64,000 bases of DNA from Gigaspora rosea (lineage: Eukaryota > Glomeromycota > Glomeromycetes > Diversisporales > Gigasporaceae). The notes under the pieces were generated by a model. It did not search any database, had not been told where the DNA came from, and saw only the letters and a program-made list of their open reading frames with translations. The translations under genes were made by a program, and so were the position numbers. Positions within the stretch are counted from its first letter, which is position 1. Every line of letters starts with the position of its first letter. Positions 32,649 to 45,025 of this stretch are shown in pieces. The DNA lies in contig QKWP01000011.1 of the NCBI GenBank assembly GCA_003550325.1, positions 684,729-748,728 on the forward strand, given 5' to 3'.

Positions 32649-35406
32649 CAAGAGTAGTTTAATAGAATTCAAAAATTCTATGTAACTTTACATAATTTCA
32701 TTCATACCATACATCATAGTTTTGAGTTCGTAGAGGTGTGTGTGTGTATATGTTAGGAAGTTGTTGCAGTTCGAATCCTCGGACAAGATGTATTCTCCGT
32801 TATATACCTTAGGATTAAAAAAAAAAAAAAAAGCATTTATTTACATTTCCACTTTATAAAAACATTTTGACATACACTTTTCACTTTTGATTAAATTTAT
32901 ACGTATAAATTTGGATTATGCCAATTTTTATTTGTTTATATTTTTTACTTTAATATTATAGATTATATGAGATATAAATTAAACATAAGCAATTTATATA
33001 TGTACAGCATCTGTAAGTATACTTGTAAGTATACCTGTAAGTATACCTGTAAGTATAATTACTTAAATATGAAAATTTTTGGTTGGTCAAAATAATTCAA
33101 TTCGATCTTCGAGCTATCATCGAATTTCACAATCCCAACCCTAAGAATTTTGACAAATTAGATTTAAATTTTTTTTTTTTTTTCAACAGATAAACAATAG
33201 ATATAAACAAATATATATTACCCTGTGTTATATATATATACTGTATTAAAATTTATTTTAAATAGTTAAAGAAAATTATGATTTGTCATATTTTGTCATA
33301 CACAAACGACGACGTATATGAATTTTTTTCTTTTAAAAAAATTACAAATATTTATAAATTAGTAATCGGAGAGAAGCGGATATGTTGAACGCAGAAATAA
33401 GTAGCGTCTTTTCCGCCCAATGGTTTGTCAATCATCAAATTTTATGCTGTATCACATATTAAATACAATCTCGATTAGTAACGCGTGCGTACAATATGTA
33501 ATGATAAATAAATCCATATCGATATTTTTCTTTTGGCGGTACAGTACGGTACAGTACAGTACTCGTGTACTTCAATTCTTAATAATATAAGAATTTTATT
33601 AGCCCCGACTCTCAATTCCACGATAACTGCATGTGATTAAAAAGAAATACAATTAACCTTCCATATGTGCATGTGCTCCCTCTATTCACATGCATTTTCC
33701 CTCTATAGGTATAGGTTAACATAATTTATGTAACATTGATAGATTACCGAGCAAGTATGCGAAAAGGCTTAAAAGAATTCAATTATTTTTTTGAAATTAT
33801 ATCTATTCAATAAAAATAATTAAACTTCCATGATATATATATACATTTTATGGTGAAAAAGTTTATATGATGGTCTTGTAATCTGAAATCAAATGATAAT
33901 TTTCTCACGGAGTTGCTACCCATGAGTTTTTATACCAAATTTAAAGATATTAATAATTGATTGCCCGTATAAATGTGTGTGGTATGATTGCTATAAATAA
34001 TCTTTTTTTTTTTTGAGTTCTCTTCTAAATATGGGTTTTCAAGCATGTTATCTTTTTTTATGATTTGAGTCATTTAACCACGTTCTCTTAACTATCCCTT
34101 AACAGAGGAAATTATATAAAATGTTCCCACGAAAAAGGAGTGAAATTTTATTATTTACTTTCTAAGTTTATTTTTGTGATCTTTTAATATAGTAAAAAAA
34201 GAAAAAAATTAGTCATTCGTGATCTACTAACCCGATGATTTAACTATCGCTATCATTTAAATCAGATTTAATTAGAAGAACCAATGTTTACTTAGTAAGA
34301 TATATATATCTAAGAAAGCCTTATTAATACACTATAGAAATTTTTTATCTTTATTATTATAATTTCTTTTTTTTTTTTTATTAAAAAATAATTTTTAATA
34401 ATAATAAAAAAATTTTAGTTTTATTTATTGGAAAATCCCGTGCAAGGTGAGTTTTTTTTTTCATGGATTATTTGTCGAATTATAGTGTATCCGAAGTTAC
34501 ACTGCGCAATGAAATCTGATAATGAATTGAAAAGCGCATCGTGGCCAACTATTCTTGATGTTTAGCAGTTATGTTTGCGTTAGAGAGGACCTTTCTTTGC
34601 TATATGTACTCGAAGGCGTCTGGGAGGTTAGTAAATAGGATACATTCTGGTATTGTAAGCATGTGATCGTAGGTCATATAACTTACAACTAAAATTTCTT
34701 GTGACATGTTTTTAATAAGTAAATTAACGTGTTATGAGTAGGATCAGGTTTTCATAAACCTAGTGAAATGTTTTACAGGCTGTTATCTCGGCCGATTCGC
34801 ATTCGGCATTATCAGTATATAAAAAGCAGCTTTTGCGTCATATGTGACACCTGTTCTAAGGTTAATACAGTAACTGGTAATATACTTAGTATTATTAAAA
34901 AAATTTTTCATACAAATACTTTAATAACCAACATGTTTGATGTGAAAAAAAAAACCTATCGGTTATATTTTTTTTCCATTAAAAAGTTTAAGAATACATT
35001 ATTCAGTTTTAATAAAATGCGGTTTTCCTAAAAATGACTAAAGTTTTTCATTATCTGATGTATCCGTATCTTTGAAAGTTATTTGTGAACCCTAATTATA
35101 GAAGATCTACTAAGATCTACTAACACTTAAACGTTTAGCATTTTTCGAACTGATAAGCCATAAATTTTTTTAAATTACATATTTCCGTATTCAACCAGTA
35201 ATATATATATATACAGTATATATGCGTAGAACTTTTCGACTCGTGACTCGAACAACTTGAAAATTTTTAACTCGTGTTACTCAAATATATTAATTTATCT
35301 GTTATCAAATAAATTAATTTCATGGCTTGAATAAATCGAATAAATCGAATAAATAATACTTTTCCGAGTTTGATTCACGAGTTACGAGTTGAAACGACTC
35401 CAGCTA
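32649..35406. other. Gene-free AT-rich interval
   Basis: Holds a 12-bp tandem repeat (CTGTAAGTATAC, four copies, 33011-33058), a GTACAGTACAG cluster near 33540-33560 and many AT microsatellites. A tRNA-like GTTCGAATCC at 32769 lacks the rest of a tRNA. The 87-codon frame at 34768-35031 has no recognisable feature. Confidence 0.5.
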
Positions 35407-35408
35407 TA

Positions 35409-35968
35409 TGGGGAATGGACTAGGAAAACCACCGCCTAGCATTTTCTAACCCAATTTTAAAATTTTTAATTTAAGTTAAAATATCGGTTCTTATTATATG
35501 CAGTACGTACAATTTTTTATTATACAATAAAATATAGATCAAAGAAATAATGCTCTAAAAATAGAATAACAACCAATCAGCCAATTGTTAATAATATATC
35601 GGTCCTTATTATATGCAGTACAATTTTTATTATACATTATCTTAATAAAAAATATTGAGATTTTCAGAATAATAACCATCATAAGTACCAATTGTTAATA
35701 AAGTATCCGGTCTTTATTATATGCAGTACAATTTTTATTATACATTATCTTAATTAATATTAAATACAGTATTGAGATTTTTTAGTTTCAAAAAAATCAT
35801 TTCATTCAAGAAATAATGCTCTAAAATAGAATAATAACTAAATCAGAAGATTTCCAATTTAACTGGCGAATTTAAAAAAAAAAACTGTAATTGAAATTTT
35901 GAGTACTGCAGTAACACAAACTTTTTAAACCCCCTCTTTAGAGAATGGTTTTTCTAATACATTCCCCA
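35409..35968. mobile_element. 560-bp TIR element with TA duplication
   Basis: The ends TGGGGAATGGACTAGGAAAA and TGGGGAATGTATTAGAAAAA (inverted) are flanked by TA. Inside are three direct copies of a unit containing TTATTATATGCAGTAC (near 35490, 35606 and 35713), about 110 bp apart. The TGGGGA start is shared with the MITE at 39472. Confidence 0.8.
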
Positions 35969-36298
35969 TACCATACGTGCTAATCTTAAAAGTATCTTAA
36001 AATTTTAATCTACAGTATTATGCCGAACTATAAATCAAATCGGCCGAAAACCATTCGGCTAATTTTGAGTAAACCGACCTGGGCCCAAACCCGGTTATAA
36101 CTAGGCCCGGCCGTTGGCCCGCATACATATATAACCAATAAAATTATAGTTGTTAAATCCGGATTTAAAGCTACCATACCCAATTTCGCTGTAATTTCAG
36201 TTTGAACAACAGTAACAAAAGAAAAATTACTATTGATCAGACGATTACAGATGTGATTTTTGTCATAATAATTGATTCATTGAAATTAATAATAATTA

Positions 36299-36505
36299 TA
36301 GTCAGACCTTTCTGAATGCACGCCATAAGGACCAAACTTTTAATGTGCATTTAGAGAACAATTAAGATATTCTCTGAGAATGCATTTAGAGAGGGCGTGC
36401 ATTTACAGAAGGTGCACTTTAGGGAGTTTCTCTGATTTAATCTCTGATTTAAATACTATAAGACTATATATATATATATTTCTTGTTTGAATAATACAGT
36501 CAGAC
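36299..36505. repeat. Degenerate CAGTCA-type MITE remnant
   Basis: TAGTCAGACCTTTCTGAATG near 36299, with GCATTTAGAGA units and a second TACAGTCAGACC near 36497, resembles the CAGTCAACC elements at 22869 and 56328. The ends do not form a clean inverted pair. Confidence 0.4.
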
Positions 36506-36564
36506 CTATCCACGTGATTACTAACCAACCATAACCGGCAGAATCATCACCAAATCCACCAAAC

Positions 36565-37250
36565 GTGACTTGCCGCAATGTTACACAGCAGCAGCAATCA
36601 CCAATCGGAGTGCCGGCACGGGGTCACAAGCCGCATTACGGCTCAAGCTGTCACACGAATAAGCCACCTAAAAAAATAGGCAAGACCCTTACAAACTCTG
36701 TCCTGAAAAAATTCAAGAATTTTATTCGCCCCACCCGCCGGAACAAGCACCTGATTCTGCCAGTTCGATCAGCCGGCTTGCTGCGGCAGGCATTTTATAA
36801 TAAAATTATTCCTGGCTCTTAGCACAACCAGTTTAACCCAGAAGACAAAAAACGTATACAAATCGAATAAAAAGGCCGGCAGAAAATGTGACGGGATAAT
36901 TTTTATAAAAAATAGTCCGTTAAAAAGACTGGTGTTCGAAAACGTATCCCCACCAAAAAAGGACAAACGTCCAAAATACTATAGGTGCGTTACAATCTTT
37001 ATTTCTTGAAATTATAAATTACCTTTCTTTAAAACCTCGCAGCATGTTAACCGTAAGACGATATGAATCGCTATTTAATAAATTATCTTTAATGAATAAT
37101 TTATTGAGAACTTTAGTGATTTGAAAAAAGCATTCCGTAATGCAGTTGATTCTCTCTTGCCTGGCCGAAGAAGAAATTAAACTAGGGATTCAGCGTCGCC
37201 TCGAAGATGACCGGCACAATCATATGGTAAAAGTTGTACGAAAAGAATAG
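36565..37250 (+). other. GC-richer coding-like block, unknown gene
   Basis: Composition rises well above the surroundings. An 85-codon frame (36565-36822; basic, with many Pro, Lys and Arg) is followed directly in another frame by a long open stretch to about 37009 that is also Lys-rich (STTSLTQKTKN to RPKYYRC). A 36-codon frame at 37140-37250 reads MQLILSCLAEEEIKLGIQRR. These may be exons of one unknown basic protein or a decayed gene. I do not recognise the family. Confidence 0.35.
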
Positions 37251-37599
37251 AGATCAAAAAAAGTAACTTATTGTTAATCGTTATGTATATTGTATTTTAA
37301 GAAGCTTTCTAATTGTATGATTTAGAAAATCTTCAGACATAACGATGAGATTTATCATAATTATACAAAATCGGCTCAAAAACGAAACATTGTGCGTGTA
37401 GCAGACTGGCTGTCATTAAATTCATTCTCTCCATAAATTTGAATAGGAATATAGTTAGATTTTGTATAGATTTTGCATAGAAATGTACTGTAGTAAATAC
37501 TTTTTTTAGCTATAATAATAATAAGTGAATATATTTAGAATAGATTATATACTCCATTACTGGTTTCATGATGGCTCCTTAGCTTACCAAAAGTATTTT

Positions 37600-38390
37600 A
37601 AGGGAATTTATACATCGGGACCCAAATTTGAAAATAATTATGAATGAGGGCCCAACTTAAAAATATTTAATTATAAAGGCCTAATTTTTGCAAATACGAG
37701 CCTAATGTATCACAAGATCGTTTTGATAATATTGCAACGATCACGCGCCTCACATGAAATTGTGGTTATACATGGCTAACAATTTTTATTCGTAATAAGC
37801 ATCTAAGTTATCTATTTAACTTTTTTTTTTTTTTAAAAGAAATATGTAAAGAGAGTAATAGTTAGATGTATAGCATAAAGGCAGCGTTTATATGAATGCA
37901 ATTTTCCATTAAGCATTGTAAAGTAATTTTTTTCTGTCGATTACAAGGTCATATATTGTGATCTATTTTCCAAGTACATAGGTCTTCTGGTGAGCGGACT
38001 CTTTCCATTTTAGTAAATGCCATCCCAATTTGCAATGTGTTTGACATAAGATGATAATGCTGATGATTTTATTAGAAGATCGAGACGAAAAAAGTTAGAA
38101 AATCGGGACGAAAGAAATTTACTAATATTTAAGTGCCTTGTATTTTATACTCCTATATTGAATATATGATTACTAATTTACATTTGTTTAATATGTAGTA
38201 ATGTATGTATATACAAGTAAGTTAAATTATGATTCTTGAGATCCTGCTTAAGGCACTGATTCGTTCAACGTAAAATTACTTGGGCCCGTATTTGTAATAT
38301 TTTCAAAAATTAGGATTAGGCCTTTATAAATAAATATTTTTAAGTTGGGCCCTCATTCATCAAATTTGGGTCCCGATGTGTAAATTCCTT
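37600..38390. mobile_element. 790-bp element with about 100-bp terminal inverted repeats
   Basis: The left end AAGGGAATTTATACATCGGG continues through ACCCAAATTTGA, GAGGGCCCAACTTAAAAAT and AAAGGCCTAAT. The same sequence appears inverted at 38285-38390 with few changes. The centre has no gene. No target duplication could be fixed because both ends abut A/T runs. Confidence 0.82.
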
Positions 38391-38448
38391 TTTTTTTTTT
38401 GCAACTATTAATTGTTTATAGTATCTCCCAAATATAATACCCTCATAA

Positions 38449-40171
38449 TCAAAATCCAGATATTACAATCATACCAAAATGTTTGTCTCTTTGAGACGAT
38501 TCCAACGAACCCAAGATTATTAAAAATCCAATTACAGGATCGCGAGATAATGCGCTGTCAAATAGTGACGCACTTGTTTTGTTAATATCACGATCAATGA
38601 TACGATTTAACAACAATTTGATTTCATTTTCTACAGTATTTTCAGGTTCTCTCTCACTTACATCACTAAGCATTTGCGCTACGATACTTTCATCCAATGT
38701 CTCTAAAAACCCATCTTTCTTATTAGAATTGAAAAATATAATATCGTAATATTCTGGCCTCGTTTTTGACAGATTTTCCTTCAATTGATATTCTTTGAGA
38801 CGTTCCCTGATTTGAATTCCATTAACGATCCATTCTACGCTTTTCCCACCAACAATCGTTAGGTCTGCATCATAATCTTCGCGATCTTCCTCGGTTTCAA
38901 AGCCATGTTTTTTCCCTTGTTGATTTACTAAAAAAGGGTTTGGTAATGGTACTTTGCATATATATTTTGGTGAAGTGTCATATCGTAAACTTTCACTCGC
39001 TTCTTTATCTTCTGATGTTATGATTCGTTTTGGTGTACAGACATTAACATTTCCATAAACCTGGACATAAAAAAAATAATAAAGTTCATTATAATTAACC
39101 TTAAAAGTTAATAGGTCGTGCTCCTGACTATACTCACATTATTTGTTTGTGTTTCAGAACTCACATAGGACGTATAACTTGAGATTTGTTTTTCTTGCAC
39201 AGCAGATGAGGTCTCTTGAAGGTGGCGGAGACCTGTTTTTTCAAATTCAAGCATCCCTTCTTTCTAAAAATCAAAATCAAATTTAGCAGAAATATATTCT
39301 ATAGATGATTTTTGTGAAGATAACTTACCCATTGCAATTTGGATTTCTCATCAACTAATTCTGATTCAATACAAATGTCTCGTAAATTCCAAAAGAGTTT
39401 TATTGACTTCGACTTTTTATCCACCTTAAAGAGATTATTAGAAAGAAAAATAACGACTTCTTTGCTTTATATGGGGACCCCCACAGCAAAACAAGGCATT
39501 GGGCAAAAAATTTTGATTTTGTAATTTTATAAAAATTGTATTCCTATTACTCTAATTCTTCAAGAAATTGAGTTTTTAAAAAAATTTTTTTTTTTACCCA
39601 ATGCCTTGTTTTGCTGTGGAGGTCCCCATATACAATCCATTCTTTAAACGACCGTAGGACCGACTATGGACGAGCATTCCACCCTTTTCTTGTGAGCATT
39701 CCACCCACAAGTTGTCCATATGAGCTTTCCACCCAAAAACTACTACGGACAGAGCATTCCACCTTTCCTTTGCAAGCATACCACCCACAAAGTAGTCCGT
39801 GCAAGCATTCCACCTGCAAAGTAGTCCGCGAGTTCCACGAATCAAACATGAAACATTGAATACAAATACCTCAAAGTCACTTTTCAAGTTCAAAATTTTC
39901 TGACCAACTTCAGATTCTTCAATGTAATACATTGCTGATAGTATTTAATTCACTTTGGTAACGGTAATGCTCCGTATCTGGATCAGCAAATCACCTTCCA
40001 GGTTCCGGAAGTCTAAAAACTTTCTGAGTGAAGGAGCATCAATATCACTCCAAAAAGCTACATTCAGAGAAGGACGTTAATCTAGTAAAAACATTGGTAT
40101 AAAAAAGTGCATAGATGATGATCCTTACTAGGGTATTTTAGATCTTCAAGACAATCAGTGCAAAGATTCAT
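38449..40171 (-). CDS. Six-exon gene of unknown function
   Basis: Exons on the minus strand: 40171-40129, 40057-39995, 39934-39870, 39424-39329, 39263-39138, 39060-38449. All introns are GT-AG, all phases agree, and the total is 334 aa without a stop, strong evidence for a real gene. The start MNLCTDCLEDL carries a CxxC pair. The middle is polar and probably helical (KEGMLEFEKTGLRHLQE). The last exon holds TIVGGKSVEWIVNGIQIRER, then RPEYYDIIFF and a C-terminal hydrophobic stretch (DPVIGFLIILGSLE). I recognise no named domain; similar proteins may form a lineage-specific family. Intron 3 (445 bp) is swollen by a MITE and a minisatellite; the other introns are 60-80 bp. Confidence 0.72.
39472..39628. 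mobile_element. 157-bp MITE with TA duplication, in an intron
   Basis: Terminal repeats TGGGGACCCCCACAGCAAAA and TGGGGACCTCCACAGCAAAA (inverted) extend through CAAGGCATTGGG, about 35 bp per arm. TA flanks both ends (39470-39471 and 39629-39630). It lies in intron 3 of the six-exon gene. Confidence 0.9.
39660..39845. repeat. Intronic GCATTCCACC minisatellite
   Basis: Five to six imperfect units built from GAGCATTCCACC and CACAAAGTAGTCCG follow one another. The array lies in intron 3 of the six-exon gene and generates spurious frames on both strands. Confidence 0.75.
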
Positions 40172-41348
40172 AGTGTTGAATTTAGACGCGACATTTTGTC
40201 ACAGTTTCTACGATATTTATAAGATATTGGTCATGCTACGCGGCACGTTTCGACCAATCATTTGTTCCGACAGAACAAATTTTGCATTTTACTTATTTGC
40301 GCGGGTAACACAACCCAAAAAAGGAAATTCGATTTTGTAAATATAAAATTTAGGGTTAGGGCCTTAACATTAGAGGCTGTTGTAAATTTTATCCACTTTT
40401 TATTACTGTATTAGAGCTAATTAACCTTATTTTATAATAAAAATGAATAAAAATTTGCATGCCAATTTAACACATAATATTAATTGTTTTTTTTTACTTG
40501 TGCATCAAATTAAAAATAGCTTGACCCCTTCTATTTATTGAATATATCATAAAATTAAAGATATTTCTTTTATAAATAATATATTTAAATTTTATTATTC
40601 CATCTTTAATTTTGATAAAGATATTGCATCTTTAATAAAACTTATTTTTAATTTTACTATTAAAATTTTAAAAAGTTTTTTAAAATTTTATATGCTTTTG
40701 AAGAAAAATTTTTTAGTTACTACTAAATAAAATTTAAATTTTGTTTAATAAATTATAAAAGCATTAATAATAAAAATAAATTAATTTTAAATTTTCTACA
40801 ACTTTGGATTAAGATAATAGGGTTAAATCTTAAATTTTTATTAAACAAAATTAAAAAAAAAAATTTTAAGGGCGTATATATATGTACCCGAAGGTACATG
40901 TACCCTATCACGTGATATACAAATATATTACAGTGGCCTACTATATTATTGTGGACACTTTTTAAAAATTTATGCAAAGCTAAATATATAAGATATTAAG
41001 CTAAAAATTAAATTATAAATTCCTTAAATCTATATCTAAATTTTATACTACAGTTTTTAAAATAATTAAATTTAATGGATAGGATTTACCCGTCTAAATT
41101 TAGTACAAAGTACTAAATTATGACACATTTTAAACCTGATTATCTGCTAATTTTAATTATTAATTATGATTTTAATAACTCTTTATAATTTGTTAGATAT
41201 GGAGCATTATGTCTAAAAAGTTTGATAACTTTAAGTCTTATTTTTGATTTTATATGATTTTTTTTCTAAAAAGTTCTTTTTTTTAGAAAAAAATTTTTGT
41301 GCTAAGCCACAATTTGAAAATTACTAGTAATTTTATAATAAAAATACA
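40172..41348. other. Gene-free AT-rich interval
   Basis: The upstream region of the six-exon gene occupies the start. A GTACCC...GGTACATGTACCC palindromic cluster lies near 40880-40905. No gene seen. Confidence 0.5.
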
Positions 41349-42047
41349 GACGGAAATAGTGATCCTGGTTGATCAAAATTTTTCGACCGACCAAGTCGAT
41401 AAAATTTTATCAGCTTAGTCGGCTTAGCCAAAAAATTTTGGATGAGTCATAATTTAAATAAAACAACCTGCAATAATTATCTTGGTACTTATCAACATGA
41501 ATAAAACCCGATTAGAAAGTATCTTACTATATATAATTATGCGATTCAAAAATTTATTAAATTAAAGCTGCCAATAAAACCAGTATTGATTTTGAGTTTA
41601 CAATTAGTCAAATTTATTAAGAATGTTATTTAATAATTATTAATAATGCACAATAAATCAATTTATATTAGCGTAGTGCCCATTTTAATAAATAATGATT
41701 AAGATTCTAGTAGTTTATAAAGTGTAATAAAAAAATTTTTCTTATTTTAATGGATATTATAACTGACAACATGTGAATTCTATTGTAACACATATCCTTT
41801 AATCTCTATTAATTCGGGCATAAACTTGAAATTCCTAATATTTTGTTAATACCGCTCATATAAAACTGATCCTGATCAATATTATATTAAATTATGCTGT
41901 GGGAGATCTATAAGGTTCACTTGATACGATGGTGGCGTTAACAAATGCAAAGTAACAATCAGAGACTTGTGGAATTTGTGATTCGCTGACTATGCATATT
42001 AAATTTTTTAAATGCAGATTCTTTGGAGACACTGTAAATAGCGAAAG

Positions 42048-42195
42048 AGCCAGGGCGGCCCCCAAAGTTCTGTTACAAGCCCGTATAATATAAAATTACA
42101 ATCGGGCAAGTTATCGATATCGATATCAATAACTTGTCCGATTGTAATTTTATATTATACGGGGTTTTAACAGAACTTTGGGGGCCGCTCTGGCT
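42048..42195. mobile_element. 148-bp foldback MITE in the hAT 5' region
   Basis: The arms AGCCAGGGCGGCCCCCAAAG and AGCCAGAGCGGCCCCCAAAG (inverted) pair almost completely through TATAATATAAAATTACAATC to a CGATATCGATATCG centre. The flanks hold TGTAAAT and CGTAAAT, possibly an eroded target duplication. It lies about 570 bp upstream of the transposase start. Confidence 0.8.
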
Positions 42196-42760
42196 ATTTC
42201 CACCGTAAATCGCAAAATCCCACAAGCTCTAGTAGGAATGGTATTTTTTTTTAAACTTATTAAAATGGATTAGTAAAATAATAAAAACAATGAAACTGAT
42301 TTAAACCCGCATGACAAAAAAGGTTCTATTATTCTTAAAAAGCTTAAAAAGACCAATTATTATTGCAATCATTGTTATATACAACAAAGAAAAAAAAAAT
42401 AAAAAAACAACATACATTGTAAAAGCTTTAAGCCCGCTAACAATACATACAAAATTTGAACTTTCGATTTCATATTCGATTGTGTGTTATCATAAGATCT
42501 TACAGGCTCTAACCAAAAAACACGATAGCAATTATTATGGTCCTGCATGTGCTAAATACAGTACTAGTAAGTATTGTATTCATGCATGTGCCCGGATCCT
42601 CATTATGATATAGGCTTTTAGCAAAGCCGAATTTAAAAGTGTCAATTGTAAAATGCGTTAATTAACAAATTTAAAATATTTATTAGAATTGTTATAATAA
42701 ACCTCAAAGTTAAACACATATAAAAAGAGAATCATACCGCACTTAATATAGTATACAAAA

Positions 42761-45025
42761 ATGTCCCTGCAAAATTTCTCTAACGATGAATACGCATATT
42801 CAGAAGAATCGCAGTTATTACCAAATGAAGAATCTTCCGAATTATTATCTAAAGAATCACCCTTATTATCTGACAAACAACAGCCTTTATCATTAGATAA
42901 AGATCCATTATTATTAGATGATGAACTTTCTTTGGATGAGCCCTCTATAGATAGTAAACCTGTCTCAGATGAAGAATCTCTTTTATTACTAGAAGGTTCA
43001 TCTAATTCCACTCAAAATACAATCACGGAGGCGTCAAAATCATCACAACAAAATATTATAGTTAAAAGGAAAAGTAATAGTAACTTACGAAATAACAATG
43101 CTAATAAAAAATCTAAACCAGGGAAAAGTTGGGTATGGCATTACATGAAAAAAGACAAACCTGCCAAAATAATCTATTGTCGAGCATGGGTCGGTGATGA
43201 TAATCTTAAACAATGCACAAGTACTTTTGAAATTGCAACAAGTACAACAAATTTAGCTAGCCATCTTCGAACCGTACATAGATTAAGTAAAACTGGTCCT
43301 TTATTACCTTTAAGTGGCGAAAAAGAAACAGCACAGTTACGGCCTGTTAGATTAGACCCGTCACAGTCTACTTTATTAGAATTAGTTAATCGTCAGATAC
43401 CACTTCCAAATAAAAAACAAAATAGAATTACCTCTAGAATATTAGCATGGATAGTTGATGATATGCAACCTTTTAATGTTTTAGTAAATGAACGATTTCA
43501 GGATATCTTGCATGAAGCAGAACCACAATTCCAATTTCCGGGTGAAGACATAGTTAAGCAAAAGTTATTCGAATCAGTAAATTATTCTGAAAATGGCCTA
43601 AAAAATTTAATTAATAACACATTAGAATATTTCGCGTTTACTACTGACTTGTGGACTAAATTTCATACACCCTACATTGGAATTACGGCGCACTGGCTTT
43701 CTTCAGAATTTAAAATGCATAAGGCCTTACTTACAATTGAAAGTTTTTCATACCCGCATACATCTGAACATATTGAAGATTGTTTAAGAAGAGAATTAGT
43801 TAAATGGAATTTAAGTGACAAATGTGTAGCAGGCGTAACCGACAATGCTAGCTCAATGGTAAAAGCTTTAAAAGATATTGGAATCTTACATATTCGATGC
43901 ACCGCTCATACCATTCAGCTTGGAGTTAGAGATGGTTTAAAGTATGCAGCTGATCTAATAAATCGTGCCAAAGATCTAAACGCATTTGTTGCTGGAAAAG
44001 ACAAATATAGAGAAAAATTACGGTCAATACAACTTGAAATATCTAAAGTAAAAAACCCATTAATCAATAATAAAGATGCTTCAGTTTTGGATCCAATTTC
44101 AAATGACGTTGCAACCAGGTGGAATTCCACATATCTCTTACTAAGTCGGCTACTTGTACTTTATGAAGCAATAAAAAGGCTCCAAAAAGATCTTGCAAAA
44201 GATAAAGAAAGAGATGTTAGAAATAATGCTAAAGCACTTGAAAAGCTACTTCTTGATGATGATGATTTGCTAGGAATCCAGGAGTTGGTTGAATTGTTAG
44301 GTCCATTTGCACATGTTACAACTATAGTAGGTGGAGACCATTACCCTACTCTTTCAATGATGTTACCATTAGTTAGAATTTTGCAAGAACACTTATATCA
44401 AAAAGAAGAAACTCTCACACACCCAATTATTCGTGATGTACGTGACGAAATTGAGCTGTCATTTGGTGAACGTTGGGAAGAACCCGGGCCAGAAGGATAT
44501 GTTGCAGCTATGTTGGATCCAAGATTTAAAGACTTAGGTTTTGAGCCGGCAAAATTTGAATCAACAAAAGATGAATTAAAATGCAGGATGATGGAATATA
44601 TAGAAAATAATAATTATTCTTTACCCAACAATAATTATTCTTTACCCAACAATAATTTACCTACTTCCCTATTAAGCTCACTATTCGAAGAAACTACCCA
44701 CCAGTCGTGCCCTGTTGAAACTGAACTAAAAATTTATTTTGATATGCCTAAAATGGCTAAGTATGATCTTTCTGATCCTCTATATAAAAAAAATAACCCA
44801 CTAACCTTTTGGCATGATAACAAATCAAGTCTTCCTTTAATGGCACGCCAAGCACAACAGTTATTATGTATTCCTGGAACTTCTGTTCCATCTGAGCGTT
44901 TGTTTTCTGACGCTGGAAACACAATTACTGATAAACGAAGCCGTCTTCATCCCAACACGGTTCATGATCTGCTTTTCTTAAAAGAAAATCAACACTGTTT
45001 TAACCCTTACCCCGATTTAGAATGA
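42761..45025 (+). CDS. hAT transposase, intact 754 aa
   Basis: Single exon, 754 aa, no interruption. Residues 1-105 are acidic and rich in Ser and Leu. A BED-like DNA-binding region spans about 125-185 (WVWHYMKKD...CRAW...LASHLRTVH); its second Cys position appears to be Trp, so the finger may be atypical. The RNase H-like core shows TTDLWT near 293, VTDNASSMVKAL near 359, RCTAHTIQLGV and VATRWNSTYLLLSRLL. The C-terminal hAT dimerisation domain (about 655-745) has PLTFWHDNKSSLPLMARQA, GTSVPSERLFSDAG and RSRLHPNTVHDLLFLKEN. Residues around 615-632 contain a short tandem duplication (NNNYSLP). The protein would cut and rejoin ends with TAGTG termini. No intron or upstream gene is needed. Confidence 0.93.
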   Translation: MSLQNFSNDEYAYSEESQLLPNEESSELLSKESPLLSDKQQPLSLDKDPLLLDDELSLDEPSIDSKPVSDEESLLLLEGSSNSTQNTITEASKSSQQNIIVKRKSNSNLRNNNANKKSKPGKSWVWHYMKKDKPAKIIYCRAWVGDDNLKQCTSTFEIATSTTNLASHLRTVHRLSKTGPLLPLSGEKETAQLRPVRLDPSQSTLLELVNRQIPLPNKKQNRITSRILAWIVDDMQPFNVLVNERFQDILHEAEPQFQFPGEDIVKQKLFESVNYSENGLKNLINNTLEYFAFTTDLWTKFHTPYIGITAHWLSSEFKMHKALLTIESFSYPHTSEHIEDCLRRELVKWNLSDKCVAGVTDNASSMVKALKDIGILHIRCTAHTIQLGVRDGLKYAADLINRAKDLNAFVAGKDKYREKLRSIQLEISKVKNPLINNKDASVLDPISNDVATRWNSTYLLLSRLLVLYEAIKRLQKDLAKDKERDVRNNAKALEKLLLDDDDLLGIQELVELLGPFAHVTTIVGGDHYPTLSMMLPLVRILQEHLYQKEETLTHPIIRDVRDEIELSFGERWEEPGPEGYVAAMLDPRFKDLGFEPAKFESTKDELKCRMMEYIENNNYSLPNNNYSLPNNNLPTSLLSSLFEETTHQSCPVETELKIYFDMPKMAKYDLSDPLYKKNNPLTFWHDNKSSLPLMARQAQQLLCIPGTSVPSERLFSDAGNTITDKRSRLHPNTVHDLLFLKENQHCFNPYPDLE

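Noticed and set aside
32761-32790. GTTCGAATCC, a tRNA B-box-like string
   Set aside because: No A box, no acceptor stem pairing and no cloverleaf could be drawn around it.
33540-33565. GTACAGTACAG cluster considered as a CRISPR-like or regulatory array
   Set aside because: Too short and without spacers; a simple sequence in a eukaryotic intergenic region.
34768-35031. 87-codon plus-strand frame
   Set aside because: No recognisable domain, no splice partner and AT-biased composition like its surroundings; not enough to call a gene.
39594-39932. 112-codon minus-strand frame across the MITE and minisatellite
   Set aside because: It joins exon 3 of the six-exon gene to intronic repeat sequence; the GTATTT donor and consistent phases explain the region better.
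42658-43011. Ser/Asn-rich minus-strand frame of 117 codons
   Set aside because: Antisense shadow of the acidic N terminus of the hAT transposase.
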